The notes below the pieces were generated by a model that saw only the letters and a program-made list of their open reading frames with translations, had not been told where the DNA came from and ran no database searches. From Rhodocyclaceae bacterium (GTDB lineage Bacteria; Pseudomonadota; Gammaproteobacteria; Burkholderiales; Rhodocyclaceae), in the NCBI GenBank assembly GCA_022072095.1, contig JAJVIJ010000035.1, positions 1-40,737 of the forward strand: a stretch of DNA of 40,737 nucleotides. The letters are read 5' to 3'. Both the position numbers and the translations under genes were made by a program. Of this stretch, positions 1 to 7,888 are shown piece after piece; position 1 is the first letter of the stretch, and every line of letters starts with the position of its first letter.

Positions 1-370
1 CGATATCCTCGCTGAGCTGTCGCAAGCCATCGGCAAGGCCAACCTTCGGCTTTGTCACGAAATCGACCGCCCCGAGTTCCAGCGCACGCAATGTGATTTC
101 GGCACCCCGTTCGGTGAGTGTCGAGACCATGACGACGGGCATCGGCCGCAACTGCATCAGCCTGCGCAGGAATTCGATGCCGTCCATACGCGGCATTTCG
201 ACGTCCAGCGTGATGACGTCGGGGTTGAGCGTGCGGATCTGTTCGCGTGCGATCAGTGGATCGGCGGCAACACCCACACACTCCATGTCTGGTTGCTGCT
301 GGATGATCTGCTGCAGCAGACTGCGTACCAGAGCGGAATCATCGATCACCAGAACGCGTATCTTGGACAT
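1..370 (-). CDS. cheB: CheB, chemotaxis protein-glutamate methylesterase (partial; N-terminal receiver domain only)
   Basis: The gene starts at ATG 370-368 and runs off the left edge, so only about 123 residues are visible. They form a complete response-regulator receiver: the acidic pair in [11 protein letters not shown], the phospho-acceptor Asp in [10 protein letters not shown], the Ser/Thr position in [11 protein letters not shown] and the Lys in DFVTKPKVG. The [22 protein letters not shown] stretch is characteristic of CheB rather than of a stand-alone CheY. The esterase domain, which demethylates or deamidates receptor glutamates in the cytoplasm, should follow outside the window. It lies 30 bases downstream of cheD, in the same chemotaxis operon. 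Confidence 0.93.
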   Translation of the reverse strand, partial: MSKIRVLVIDDSALVRSLLQQIIQQQPDMECVGVAADPLIAREQIRTLNPDVITLDVEMPRMDGIEFLRRLMQLRPMPVVMVSTLTERGAEITLRALELGAVDFVTKPKVGLADGLRQLSEDI

Positions 371-400
371 AGGCATTCACCGGTTCGCTTGCTTGACGCT

Positions 401-991
401 CTAGAACAGCTCGACCGATCCGGTGGCGGACGACACCGCACGCTGGGCCGCAGCGCGCTCCTGTCGCCACAGTGCTCCGGTCTCGACCGAGGCACCGAGG
501 CGCTTGACCATCGCCTTGCCGCTGTCGGGAAAAAAACAGACTTTGCGTGGGCAGGTGTCGAGTACGTCCTCACCGACAACCGGTATTTGCTCGGTGGCCA
601 GATAGCGCTGCACGAAGCGCGTATTGCGTTCGCCGACATTGAGCGTACCCATGCCGGCAATGACACGTGCGCCGCCGAATATCTTCGCCTGCAAGCGTGC
701 GCGCTCGGCACCGCGCTTCATCATCTCGTTGAGCAGCAGCTCCATGGCATAGGCGCCGTAGCGCCCGCTACTCTGGTCACCATCGGGCAACATGAAGTGA
801 TTCAAGCCGCCCAGCCGCAGCTCGCGATCCCATAGACACACGGCGATGCATGAACCCAGCGTGGTCGCGATCAGCGTGTCGCCACCGCCAACGCTGTATT
901 CGCCGGGCAGGACCTTGACGGCAATGCGCTCGAATCGAGTTTCATACCAGAAAAACGATGCCTCACTGGGCTGGCGTGGCTGCGTCCTCAT
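401..991 (-). CDS. cheD: CheD, chemoreceptor glutamine deamidase
   Basis: A 196-residue CheD. It deamidates glutamines on chemoreceptors and tunes adaptation. The conserved core starts near residue 26 (VKVLPGEY). Cys48 in TTLGSCIAVC and His65 in GGLNHFMLP match the catalytic Cys and His of the family, and Thr43 matches the usual third residue. The C-terminus ends SVELF, nearly the same as the last residues of the neighbouring MCP (AIELF). The start is uncertain. I use ATG 991-989, but the frame stays open back to GTG 1102-1100, which lies two bases after the cheY stop with a GGCGGA behind it. That start would give 233 residues and tight coupling to cheY. CheD and CheB both being present suggests a methylation-based pathway. 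Confidence 0.93.
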   Translation of the reverse strand: MRTQPRQPSEASFFWYETRFERIAVKVLPGEYSVGGGDTLIATTLGSCIAVCLWDRELRLGGLNHFMLPDGDQSSGRYGAYAMELLLNEMMKRGAERARLQAKIFGGARVIAGMGTLNVGERNTRFVQRYLATEQIPVVGEDVLDTCPRKVCFFPDSGKAMVKRLGASVETGALWRQERAAAQRAVSSATGSVELF

Positions 992-1104
992 CTCATCCAG
1001 CGTTCTGCGGACATGATCGGATGAGTGTCCGCCGGCTGCTGGCCGGAACGGCGCGGACTCGTCCTCGGATAGGCGCCTGGCCTGGGAGGTGGCGAACTTC
1101 ACCG

Positions 1105-1473
1105 TTATCCGCCTATCACCTTGCGCACGACTTCGAGCAACTTGTTTGGGTCGAATGGCTTGACCAGCCAGCCGGTGGCCCCGGCGGCCCGTCCCTGCGC
1201 CTTCATCGCATCGGATGACTCGGTGGTCAGCATGAGGATGGGCGTGCCACGGTAGGCAGCCTGACCGCGCAGCGCACGTACGAGCGAAAGGCCGTCCATG
1301 CGCGGCATGTTCTGGTCGGTCAGGACGAGATGAAAAGATTTGCCGCGCGCCTTGTCCAGGCCGTCCTGTCCATCCACGGCTTCGGTAACCCTGAATCCGG
1401 CGCCTTTCAGTGTAAAGGCAAGCATTTGCCTGATCGACGCTGAATCGTCGACGGCGAGGATATCGTGGCTCAT
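1105..1473 (-). CDS. cheY: CheY-like single-domain response regulator
   Basis: A 122-residue stand-alone receiver with no output domain. The acidic pair is Asp9/Asp10, the phospho-acceptor is Asp53 in LTDQNMPRMDG, the switch position is Thr83 in MLTTESS, and the conserved Lys is Lys105 in VKPFDPNKL. That is a complete functional set. It lies between the MCP (23 bases upstream) and cheD, so its partner is most likely the CheA of this chemotaxis system, and its output is the flagellar switch or a phosphate sink. The window does not distinguish between those two. There is no adjacent cheA, cheW or cheZ in the visible part. Confidence 0.93.
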   Translation of the reverse strand: MSHDILAVDDSASIRQMLAFTLKGAGFRVTEAVDGQDGLDKARGKSFHLVLTDQNMPRMDGLSLVRALRGQAAYRGTPILMLTTESSDAMKAQGRAAGATGWLVKPFDPNKLLEVVRKVIGG

Positions 1474-1496
1474 GTTGGCTCCTGTAATCCAAACGA

Positions 1497-2699
1497 CTAA
1501 AACAGCTCGATTGCGCCATGCGCGAGATTTTCTTGAGCGACCGGCTTGTGCCGCGTGCTGCCGTCCATATGGGCGACCGCCTCGCTCACTTCCGCCACCG
1601 CGGCCGATACGCGCTCGGGCCCGCCCTCGGCGATGGCCTCGAACAGATGCGACCAGGCCGGGGCACAGCGGTCGAGTGCGGCGATTCTTCGGCCCAGCTG
1701 GTCGATGAGTTGCCGGGAAATGTCTTCGAACTGCAGTTTGGTGATGGCGGTTGCGACCGCCCGATCGAGCACGCCCGCCGCCTCGCCCATGGCTTTCGTC
1801 GCGGCGGCGCGTTCCACCTGGATGCGTTCGGCCGCGCGCATGATGTTCTCGATGCGCTGCTTGGAGCGGATCGCGAAGGTCATGTCCTGGCTGGCCAGTT
1901 GCCCCATCGCCTGTTCCGTCAGGACGACGGCCCGCTCCATGTCGTCCATCAGCGCCACGATTTGCCGACGGAACTGATCCGTACGGCTGGACAGTTCGCG
2001 CACTTCGTCGGCGACGACCCCGAAGCCACGCCCTGCGGGCCCGGCACGCACGGCTTCGATCGCCGCATTGAGTGCCAGCAGATTGGTCTGCTTCGCGATC
2101 GCGCCAATGTCCGCCAGAATCGCGCGTGCTGCCTGCATGTGATGTGTGACGTCTTCCGTGTGTTCGACGAGACGCATCGCGAGCTGGCTGTTGCCGACGA
2201 GGCTGTCTACGATGGTCTGCATCTCGGAGGACGTTTCGTTCACAAACTGATCGAATCCGGCCCCTTGTCCGCCCTCGTCCTGCCCGCCTTCGATCAAGCC
2301 CATGGCCAGGTCGCGTTGCCGCGATGTCTCGGTTTGCATCTGCCCGAAGCTGAGTGACAAGGTCTGGATGGCATCGTCGAGGATGCCCTGTAACCTCCGC
2401 GACTCATCTGCCGCCTCCGCGCACTGCCGCTGCCAGCCACTCAGGCAGCTGTCGGCAATGCGTTGGATCTGATCGGCAGAATCAATCCCGGCAGCAGGCC
2501 GATTTTCCTTGGGAGGACCCGACTCCGCCTCATGCAACGTCCGCCGAATGACCACGGCCGGTAGCCAGGCGATGCTGGCGATCGCCAATGCGGCCGCCTC
2601 ACGCCAACCAGCGTTGCCAAATACGGCCCACAGCCCCCAAGTCATGCCGCCGCCGGCAGCGCCGATCAGCCATGCCCACCGCCATGTCGTTCTGGTCAT
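1497..2699 (-). CDS. Methyl-accepting chemotaxis protein without a periplasmic sensor domain
   Basis: A 400-residue receptor. Two hydrophobic segments (about 8-27 and 32-52) lie so close that no periplasmic ligand domain fits between them, so it probably senses cytoplasmic or membrane signals. Long coiled-coil helices follow, with the signalling hairpin tip at about 200-237 ([15 protein letters not shown], then [14 protein letters not shown]). The usual EAARAGEQG is here EAVRAGPAG, a modest change that keeps the CheA/CheW contact region recognisable. A later segment, [15 protein letters not shown] (about 321-335), resembles a conserved helix seen in some chemotaxis-associated proteins. The C-terminus ends AIELF, echoing CheD. 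It is the first gene of the operon and is preceded by a sigma-28-like promoter. Its start has no strong Shine-Dalgarno sequence. Confidence 0.9.
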   Translation of the reverse strand: MTRTTWRWAWLIGAAGGGMTWGLWAVFGNAGWREAAALAIASIAWLPAVVIRRTLHEAESGPPKENRPAAGIDSADQIQRIADSCLSGWQRQCAEAADESRRLQGILDDAIQTLSLSFGQMQTETSRQRDLAMGLIEGGQDEGGQGAGFDQFVNETSSEMQTIVDSLVGNSQLAMRLVEHTEDVTHHMQAARAILADIGAIAKQTNLLALNAAIEAVRAGPAGRGFGVVADEVRELSSRTDQFRRQIVALMDDMERAVVLTEQAMGQLASQDMTFAIRSKQRIENIMRAAERIQVERAAATKAMGEAAGVLDRAVATAITKLQFEDISRQLIDQLGRRIAALDRCAPAWSHLFEAIAEGGPERVSAAVAEVSEAVAHMDGSTRHKPVAQENLAHGAIELF

Positions 2700-2730
2700 G
2701 CGCGCTCAACCACCAAATTCCGATGGGGCT

Positions 2731-2757
2731 ACTTCGGCATGTCGCAGGCAAACTTGA
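2731..2757 (-). promoter_or_regulatory. Candidate sigma-28 (FliA) promoter for the chemotaxis operon
   Basis: On the minus strand this reads TCAAGTTT, 11 bases, GCCGAAGT. The flagellar sigma-28 consensus is TAAAGTTT-N11-GCCGATAA. The -35 differs at one of eight positions, the spacing is exact and the GCCGA core of the -10 is intact. Transcription would begin about 25 bases before the MCP start codon. The match to a class-3 flagellar promoter fits the genes it precedes. Confidence 0.72.
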
Positions 2758-2829
2758 CCGCCCATCGACCTTTCCTGCCGTAGGGAACTATGGAAAAATT
2801 GAGGTCAGTAGGCTAACTGGATTCGGATC

Positions 2830-3387
2830 ATGTTGGATCGTGAGGGTTATCGTCCCAATGTGGGCATCGTGCTCGCCAATTCCCGCCGGGAAGTACTCTG
2901 GGCGAAGCGCGCGGGCGAGCACGCCTGGCAGTTCCCTCAGGGGGGAATCAAACACGGCGAATCCCCCGTTCAGGCGATGTATCGCGAGCTCTATGAGGAG
3001 ATCGGATTGCGTCCCGAGCATGTCCACGTGCTGGGTCGGACGCGGGACTGGTTGCGGTACGAGGTACCGGCCCAGTGGGTCCGGCGCGACTTGCGCGGCG
3101 TCTACAGGGGACAGAAGCAGATCTGGTTCCTGTTGCGCTTGGTGGGTCGGGATTGCGACGTGTGCCTGCGCACGACGACGCACCCCGAATTCGATGCCTG
3201 GCGCTGGAGCCATTATTGGGAGCCGGCCGATTCGGTGATCGAGTTCAAGCGCAGCGTCTATCACTTGATGCTCGCCGAGCTTTATCCATTTCTCAATCGC
3301 CGATCGCGTGATGGTGCGGCACCCGCGCGACCGCCGACGGATGGCGACACACCAGCGCAGCAGCCCGGGCTTTCCAGTCATGTTTAG
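2830..3387 (+). CDS. rppH: RppH, RNA pyrophosphohydrolase (Nudix)
   Basis: A 185-residue Nudix hydrolase. RppH removes pyrophosphate from the 5' end of triphosphorylated mRNA, opening it to RNase E decay. The N-terminus [12 protein letters not shown] and the core [13 protein letters not shown] align closely with E. coli RppH. The Nudix box runs from about Gly39 through REL-YEEIG to residue 61, and the downstream GQKQIWFLL and PEFDAWRW blocks are typical of RppH. It is longer than E. coli RppH by a Pro/Ala-rich tail after about residue 158, likely disordered. It is monocistronic here and divergent from the chemotaxis operon. Confidence 0.96.
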   Translation: MLDREGYRPNVGIVLANSRREVLWAKRAGEHAWQFPQGGIKHGESPVQAMYRELYEEIGLRPEHVHVLGRTRDWLRYEVPAQWVRRDLRGVYRGQKQIWFLLRLVGRDCDVCLRTTTHPEFDAWRWSHYWEPADSVIEFKRSVYHLMLAELYPFLNRRSRDGAAPARPPTDGDTPAQQPGLSSHV

Positions 3388-3400
3388 CCGCGTGACGGCA

Positions 3401-3433
3401 TTGACATTGGACAAGATTTAGAATTATTCTAAA
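3401..3433 (+). promoter_or_regulatory. Rubrerythrin promoter with overlapping PerR/Fur-like operator
   Basis: TTGACA at 3401-3406 is a perfect -35 box. An 18-base spacer leads to TATTCT (3425-3430) as the -10. Lying over the -10 is a perfect 8-1-8 inverted repeat, TTTAGAAT-T-ATTCTAAA (3417-3433). Its inner 7-1-7 part has the layout of PerR and Fur boxes (PerR: TTATAATnATTATAA) and differs from the PerR box by one symmetric change per half site. Binding there would block RNA polymerase. The next gene is a rubrerythrin, a classic peroxide-response target, so a PerR/Fur-family repressor is the best guess. The regulator itself is not in the window. Confidence 0.62.
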
Positions 3434-3456
3434 AGTGGACCGTCCGGATGATGCGT

Positions 3457-3488
3457 CCCCCATTCCCCATTCCCCATTCCCCATTCCC
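3457..3488. repeat. CCCCATT heptamer tandem repeat with G-quadruplex potential on the minus strand
   Basis: There are four exact copies of CCCCATT (3458-3485) flanked by an extra C and CCC. On the minus strand this gives five G-runs of 3 to 5 bases separated by 3-base AAT loops, which fits the simple quadruplex pattern of four or more G3+ runs with short loops. It lies in the rubrerythrin 5' leader, downstream of the operator and upstream of the Shine-Dalgarno sequence, and the G-rich strand is the template strand. The heptamer unit also makes it a candidate for slippage. Confidence 0.85.
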
Positions 3489-3510
3489 TGTTGACGATCA
3501 AGGAGGTGCC

Positions 3511-3930
3511 ATGCAACTCAAAGGCTCGAAAACCGAAAAAAATCTGAAGGATGCGTTTGCCGGCGAATCCCAGGCCAACCGACGTTATCTGTACTTTGCC
3601 GCGAAAGCCGACGTGGAAGGCCAGAACGATGTCGCCGCAGTATTTCGGTCGACCGCGGAAGGCGAGACCGGTCATGCGCATGGCCATCTCGAGTACCTCG
3701 AAGCGAGCGGCGATCCCGCCACCGGACTGCCCATCGGAGCCACGCGTGACAACCTCAAGGCCGCCATCGCCGGCGAAACGCACGAGTACACCGACATGTA
3801 CCCGGGCATGGCCAAGGCGGCTCGCGAAGAAGGTTTCGACGAGATCGCCGATTGGTTCGAAACACTTGCCAAAGCCGAACGCTCCCACGCCAACCGCTTC
3901 CAGAAATCCCTGGACGCGTTGGCCGACTGA
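3511..3930 (+). CDS. Rubrerythrin-family di-iron protein lacking the rubredoxin domain
   Basis: A 139-residue ferritin-like protein. Rubrerythrins reduce hydrogen peroxide with a di-iron site. Visible ligand candidates are Glu19 ([10 protein letters not shown]), Glu52-x-x-His55 (GETGH), Glu89/Glu92 (AGETHEY) and Glu123-x-x-His126 (AERSHANRF). The usual C-terminal CxxC...CxxC rubredoxin domain is absent, so an external electron donor is needed. The start is fixed by AAGGAGG seven bases before ATG 3511. An in-frame ATG at 3448 would add 21 residues encoded by the heptamer repeat and looks spurious. It heads a run with an Fe-S protein and a DUF3501 protein, a trio often found together in proteobacteria. 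Confidence 0.93.
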   Translation: MQLKGSKTEKNLKDAFAGESQANRRYLYFAAKADVEGQNDVAAVFRSTAEGETGHAHGHLEYLEASGDPATGLPIGATRDNLKAAIAGETHEYTDMYPGMAKAAREEGFDEIADWFETLAKAERSHANRFQKSLDALAD

Positions 3931-3970
3931 TCTTCATCGGCACTATTGATTCGGCACTGTTAGCCCTGCG

Positions 3971-3986
3971 CCCCGGTCTTCCGGGG
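3971..3986 (+). other. GC stem-loop between rubrerythrin and Fe-S protein genes
   Basis: CCCCGG, loop TCTT, CCGGGG: a six-pair GC stem with a tetraloop in the 69-base gap. There is no U-tract, so it is not a standard terminator. It may protect the rubrerythrin mRNA 3' end or lower expression of the following genes. Confidence 0.5.
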
Positions 3987-3999
3987 CCCACCCACATCC

Positions 4000-5346
4000 A
4001 TGACAGACAGTTTTCGAGAGGGCAGCCTCGAAGCGCCGACTCGCCATCCGATCGACTGGAAATCGCCCGAGTTTCTTTCCCAGGAATCCCTCGACCGCGA
4101 ACTCCACAGGGTGTTCGACATCTGCCACGGCTGCAGACGCTGTGTAAACCTATGCACGGCGTTTCCTAAACTCTTCGACCTGATCGACGAGGGCACGACC
4201 GGCGAACTCGACGGCGTAGCGAAGGAACGCTGGGGAGAGGTCGTAGACCTTTGCTACCTGTGCGACATGTGCTTCATGACCAAGTGCCCGTACGTACCGC
4301 CACACCCGTGGGCGCTGGACTTTCCGCACCTGATGCTGCGCGCGAAAGCGGTGAAATTCAAAAAGCAGGGTGCGCGCTTCCGGGACCGCATGCTGACCTC
4401 GACCGATGCGCTGGGCAAGCTCGCGGCCATCCCGGTGGTGGCGCAGGCGGTCAATGCGGTCAACCACAACGGCCCTGCCCGGCGCGCCATGGAGAAGATG
4501 CTGGGCATCCATGCCAGGCGCGATTTGCCCGACTACGCGGCCAGGACGTTTCGCGCGAAGGCGCTGGCGCGCACTGACTTTCCGGTTCTGGACGGCGAGC
4601 GAACGCCCGGCAAGGTCGCGGTGTTTTCCACTTGCTACGTCAATTACAACGAACCGGGCATCGGCCACGACCTTCTGGCGCTGCTGGCGCACAACGACAT
4701 TCCGACCGTCCTCGCACGTCAGGAGGGCTGCTGCGGCATGCCCAAGCTCGAACTCGGAGATCTGGATTCGGTCGAGCGATTGATGCAGAAGAACATCCCG
4801 GTGCTCGCGACGCTGGTCAGGGAAGGCTATGCCATTCTGACACCTGTGCCCTCCTGCACATTGATGTTCAAGCAGGAACTGCCGCTGTTGTTTCCCGATC
4901 GGGAGGACGTCGCGCTTGTCGCACGCGCCATGTTCGACCCTTTCGAATACTTCGTTCTCAGACACAAGGACGGCCTGATGAAGGCCGATTTCAAGCGCCC
5001 GCTGGGTAAAGTGTCCTATCACATACCCTGTCATTCAAGGGTCCAGAACGTGGGGCAGAAGACACGCGAGGCCTTGTCCATGGTCCCCGGCACGACGCTC
5101 ACAACCGTCGAGCGCTGTGCGGGCCACGATGGCACCTTCGGCGTGAAGGTCGAGTCATTCGACGCGTCGATGAAGATCGGCAGGCCAGTGTTCCGGTCCA
5201 TGCAGCAGCCCGACCCCGATTTCATCAGCTCTGACTGCCCGATAGCCGGGCGGCACATCATGCAAGGCATCAGGGAGCAGGGCGGGAGCCGCGCCGAAAA
5301 GGCCCATCCGCTGACCCTGCTGCGCATGGCATACGGTCTGGAGTGA
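4000..5346 (+). CDS. Heterodisulfide-reductase-like (GlpC/HdrD type) Fe-S oxidoreductase
   Basis: A 448-residue protein. Two [4Fe-4S] motifs lie near the N-terminus: Cys42/45/48/52 (CHGCRRCVNLC) and Cys85/88/91/96 (CYLCDMCFMTKCP). The C-terminal two thirds hold the CCG-type repeats of heterodisulfide reductase and GlpC: FSTCYVNYN with EGCCGMPK, then YHIPCHSR with ERCAGHDGTFG. In the second repeat the usual CCG is CAG. No transmembrane segment or signal peptide is evident, so it is probably cytoplasmic or peripheral. It may pass electrons to the rubrerythrin, which has no rubredoxin domain of its own. That is inference from position; the physiological substrate is unknown. There is no clear Shine-Dalgarno sequence. 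The stop overlaps the start region of the next gene. Confidence 0.88.
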   Translation: MTDSFREGSLEAPTRHPIDWKSPEFLSQESLDRELHRVFDICHGCRRCVNLCTAFPKLFDLIDEGTTGELDGVAKERWGEVVDLCYLCDMCFMTKCPYVPPHPWALDFPHLMLRAKAVKFKKQGARFRDRMLTSTDALGKLAAIPVVAQAVNAVNHNGPARRAMEKMLGIHARRDLPDYAARTFRAKALARTDFPVLDGERTPGKVAVFSTCYVNYNEPGIGHDLLALLAHNDIPTVLARQEGCCGMPKLELGDLDSVERLMQKNIPVLATLVREGYAILTPVPSCTLMFKQELPLLFPDREDVALVARAMFDPFEYFVLRHKDGLMKADFKRPLGKVSYHIPCHSRVQNVGQKTREALSMVPGTTLTTVERCAGHDGTFGVKVESFDASMKIGRPVFRSMQQPDPDFISSDCPIAGRHIMQGIREQGGSRAEKAHPLTLLRMAYGLE

Positions 5347-5348
5347 GC

Positions 5349-5936
5349 ATGCCGGCCATTCGCCGAGACAGCCTGATGACGCTCGAGCAATACGCGCGGG
5401 AGCGTTCCCGATTTCGGGCTCGTGTGCTGGAACACAAGAAGGTGCGTACCCTTCCCGTCGGCCCCCACGTGACGCTGATCTTCGAAGACGAACTGACCGT
5501 TCGGTACCAGATTCAGGAGATGCTGCGCGTCGAGCGCATTTTCGAGGAATCGGGCATTCAGGACGAACTTGCCGCCTACAACCCGCTCGTTCCGGACGGC
5601 ACGAACCTGAAAGCAACCATGCTGATCGAATTCCCCGACCCCGCGGAGCGTGCGCGCAGACTGGCCGAGCTGATCGACATCGAAGACCACGTATGGATCC
5701 GCGTCGCGGGGTTCGAGCGCGTGTACGCGATTGCAGACGAAGATATGGATCGTGAAAACGAGCACAAGACCTCGGCGGTTCATTTCCTTCGGTTTGAACT
5801 GGCGGCGGATATGCGGCATGCGCTGCGGGCGGGAGGATCGCTGTCCGCAGGGATCGATCATCCAGCCTATGAGGCGACGCTCGACCCGATTCCCCTGGCG
5901 GCTCAGAACTCATTGGCGGGTGATATCGCCAGATGA
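5349..5936 (+). CDS. DUF3501 family protein
   Basis: A 195-residue protein of no known function. Recognisable features are the N-terminal LMTLEQYARERSRFRARVLEHKKVRTLPVGPHVTLIFED and the block FLRFELAADMRHAL, both typical of DUF3501. I take ATG 5349 because GGAG lies five bases upstream; the frame also opens at GTG 5343, which overlaps the stop of the preceding gene. It has no signal peptide, no membrane segment and no Cys, so it is not itself an Fe-S protein. The constant company of rubrerythrin and the GlpC/HdrD-like protein suggests a shared redox or stress role. Its stop overlaps the next gene by four bases (ATGA). Confidence 0.88.
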   Translation: MPAIRRDSLMTLEQYARERSRFRARVLEHKKVRTLPVGPHVTLIFEDELTVRYQIQEMLRVERIFEESGIQDELAAYNPLVPDGTNLKATMLIEFPDPAERARRLAELIDIEDHVWIRVAGFERVYAIADEDMDRENEHKTSAVHFLRFELAADMRHALRAGGSLSAGIDHPAYEATLDPIPLAAQNSLAGDIAR

Positions 5937-6487
5937 AGCGTTCGCTCGCGGCCTGCATCGTGGTCGCGCTCACGATGTCGGCCGACGCCTGGGCTCAGGC
6001 TGAGCCGGTATTCAGCACCAAGAACTCGGAAGAGGAGTCCACGCCATGGCAGGAGATCGAGGTACCACTGCCGACCCGTCCGCGTTCGGGCTCACTGGTC
6101 GAGTTTTATGTCAGCGCAACGACCCGGAACCGCTTTTTTGTAGACGATCAGTCGATCGACATCGGCGCTGATGGTGTGGTCCGCTATATTCTGGTGATCC
6201 GTAGCGCAGGCGCAGACAGTACGCGGTTTGAAGGAGTACGTTGTCAGGGCGCGATGCGCCGCATTTATGCGTTCGCACGGGCCGATGGCAGCTGGTCACC
6301 GGCGCGCAACAGTGCTTGGCAACCGGTCGCCCGCGGCCAGACCATAAACCGCGAGGGATGGGTGCTCGCCGGTGAACTGATGTGTCGCGGTAATGGACCA
6401 CGCGCCCCGAAAGAAAGCATTGTGCAGGCACTGAGGGATAGCTTCTCGAAAGTGGGCGACCCTTCCTTCGAGCAGTCGCTACCTTAA
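5933..6487 (+). CDS. CNP1-like family protein, exported
   Basis: A 184-residue protein. The N-terminus [23 protein letters not shown] is a good Sec signal peptide with cleavage after about residue 23, so the product is probably periplasmic. The mature part has the pattern of the CNP1-like family: [39 protein letters not shown] and RFEGVRCQG. Cys104 and Cys151 could form a disulfide once exported. The function is not known. It overlaps the DUF3501 gene by four bases and so is translationally coupled to a cytoplasmic redox cluster, which is odd for an exported protein. Confidence 0.82.
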   Translation: MKRSLAACIVVALTMSADAWAQAEPVFSTKNSEEESTPWQEIEVPLPTRPRSGSLVEFYVSATTRNRFFVDDQSIDIGADGVVRYILVIRSAGADSTRFEGVRCQGAMRRIYAFARADGSWSPARNSAWQPVARGQTINREGWVLAGELMCRGNGPRAPKESIVQALRDSFSKVGDPSFEQSLP

Positions 6488-6525
6488 GCGGGTCTCTGAC
6501 CCGGAATGGCTGGAGAGGTGTTCTG

Positions 6526-7173
6526 ATGTCGGCGAGACCTCAGCTTGGCTTGGTCGATCAATGGATTTCGATGTTCGATGGCGCGCTGCGCACGCTCGCG
6601 GTACCGGCCAGAAGCCGTCGTCTGCATCCCGATGAAGGTTTGTCCGGCGGCACCGCGCTATCCGACGAGGCACGCCGCCGCTCCATCGAATTGATGCGTA
6701 TCAATCATGTCGGCGAGGTTTGCGCACAGGCTTTGTACCAGGGGCAGGCGATCACCGCGCGCGACCCGGGCGTGCGGATCGCACTGGAGCGCGCTGCCCA
6801 TGAGGAGACCGAGCATCTCGCCTGGACTTCGCGACGCATCGACGAGCTGGGCGGCCGCAAGAGCCTGCTCAACCCACTTTGGTATGGAGGTGCGCTGCTG
6901 TGGGGTGTGCTCGCCGGCCGCGCGGGCGACCGATGGAGCCTGGGATTTCTTGCCGAGACCGAGCGCCAGGTCGAGGCGCACCTGAGCGACCATCTCGAGC
7001 GCCTGCCCCCGGACGATCACGCCAGCGCCGCGATACTCAGGCAGATGCGCGAGGATGAAGCGCAGCACGCCCGGCTGGCAGATTCGCTAGGGGCCGCGCC
7101 ACTACCGCTGCCGGTTCGGCTGGCGATGAGGGTCGCGGCTGACAGCATGAAAGCGATCGCCCGATACGTCTGA
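6526..7173 (+). CDS. coq7: Coq7-type demethoxyubiquinone hydroxylase
   Basis: A 215-residue di-iron monooxygenase of ubiquinone biosynthesis. It hydroxylates 2-polyprenyl-3-methyl-6-methoxy-1,4-benzoquinol, and in many proteobacteria it replaces the flavin enzyme UbiF. Metal ligands are visible as Glu64 ([12 protein letters not shown]), Glu94-x-x-His97 (EETEHLAW) and Glu178-x-x-His181 (EDEAQHARL), with the acidic third helix at [11 protein letters not shown]. The [18 protein letters not shown] stretch is the usual membrane-facing hydrophobic helix. GGAGAGG precedes ATG 6526. It is 38 bases after the CNP1-like gene and ends the rubrerythrin run, so this unit contains two ferritin-like di-iron proteins. 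Confidence 0.95.
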   Translation: MSARPQLGLVDQWISMFDGALRTLAVPARSRRLHPDEGLSGGTALSDEARRRSIELMRINHVGEVCAQALYQGQAITARDPGVRIALERAAHEETEHLAWTSRRIDELGGRKSLLNPLWYGGALLWGVLAGRAGDRWSLGFLAETERQVEAHLSDHLERLPPDDHASAAILRQMREDEAQHARLADSLGAAPLPLPVRLAMRVAADSMKAIARYV

Positions 7174-7199
7174 CTCGATGGAGCCGTCCCGGGCGACCC

Positions 7200-7625
7200 T
7201 CAGCCATGGTCCTCCACGATCTCCCAGCTGTGTTCGATCTCGGCAGTCTTGCCCAGCATCGCCATCGCCGAGCAATATTTTTCGGCTGACAAGCGCACCG
7301 CGCGCGCAACCATGTCCGGTTTCAGATCGCGGCCACCAACGCGGAAATGCAGACGCAGCCGCGTAAAAACCTTCGGATCAGTTTCGGCTCGTTCGGCGTT
7401 CACCTGGACCTCGCACCCCGAGACGGCTTGACGGCTGCGTTTCAAAATGAGGACGACGTCGAAAGCGCTGCATCCGCCGGTGCCGGCAAGCAGCAGTTCC
7501 ATTGGCCGCGGCGCGAGATTCCTTCCGCCCGCCTCGGGGGCTCCATCCATCGCAACCAGGTGTCCACTGCCGGTTTCGGCAACGAAGCTCATGCCATCCG
7601 GCATCCAACGCACGACGCATTCCAT
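7200..7625 (-). CDS. OsmC/Ohr-family protein, YhfA type
   Basis: A 141-residue OsmC-fold protein. It aligns well with E. coli YhfA: the start MECVVRW matches MQARVKW, followed by GHLVAMDG, RPMELLLAGTGGCSAFDV, FTRLRLHFRVGGRDLK and SAEKYCSAM. The two thiol positions of the OsmC/Ohr fold are Cys52 (GGCSAFD) and Cys118 (EKYCS). Relatives reduce organic peroxides, but activity of the YhfA branch is not established. The frame is open further upstream to 7751, but alignment favours ATG 7625-7623. It is convergent with coq7, with a 26-base gap and no obvious terminator. Confidence 0.9.
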   Translation of the reverse strand: MECVVRWMPDGMSFVAETGSGHLVAMDGAPEAGGRNLAPRPMELLLAGTGGCSAFDVVLILKRSRQAVSGCEVQVNAERAETDPKVFTRLRLHFRVGGRDLKPDMVARAVRLSAEKYCSAMAMLGKTAEIEHSWEIVEDHG

Positions 7626-7888
7626 GGGGTGGGGTCCGCCAAATCGAGAGAGGCGCATTCTATATGCTGGCTGGTGCGAGCGAGCCGGCGCCATCCATGT
7701 CATCCGCAGCGCATCGCCACATAATGATGCAGCGCGGTCACAAAACACCAATCACCGTTTACAATACTGCATCGCAACAATCCACGGCAATCAATTGTCG
7801 GCGGCATGTGACAGTCTCGCCGGAATATGTTGATGCGAGCCACGCCGGGAGCCAATCGAAAATATTTTTTCCGCGATGCAAAAAAATC
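7626..7888. other. Upstream region of the OsmC gene; no gene seen
   Basis: This is the first half of a 514-base stretch without protein genes. It should hold the minus-strand promoter for the OsmC gene, but I see no good -35/-10 pair. The base composition is more AT-rich toward 7860-7890 than in the flanking genes, where the plus-strand small RNA promoter begins. The short open frames here have no family resemblance. Confidence 0.4.

Noticed and set aside
3448-3510. Upstream ATG extending rubrerythrin by 21 residues
   Set aside because: The extension is encoded by the heptamer repeat, and a strong AAGGAGG directs ATG 3511.
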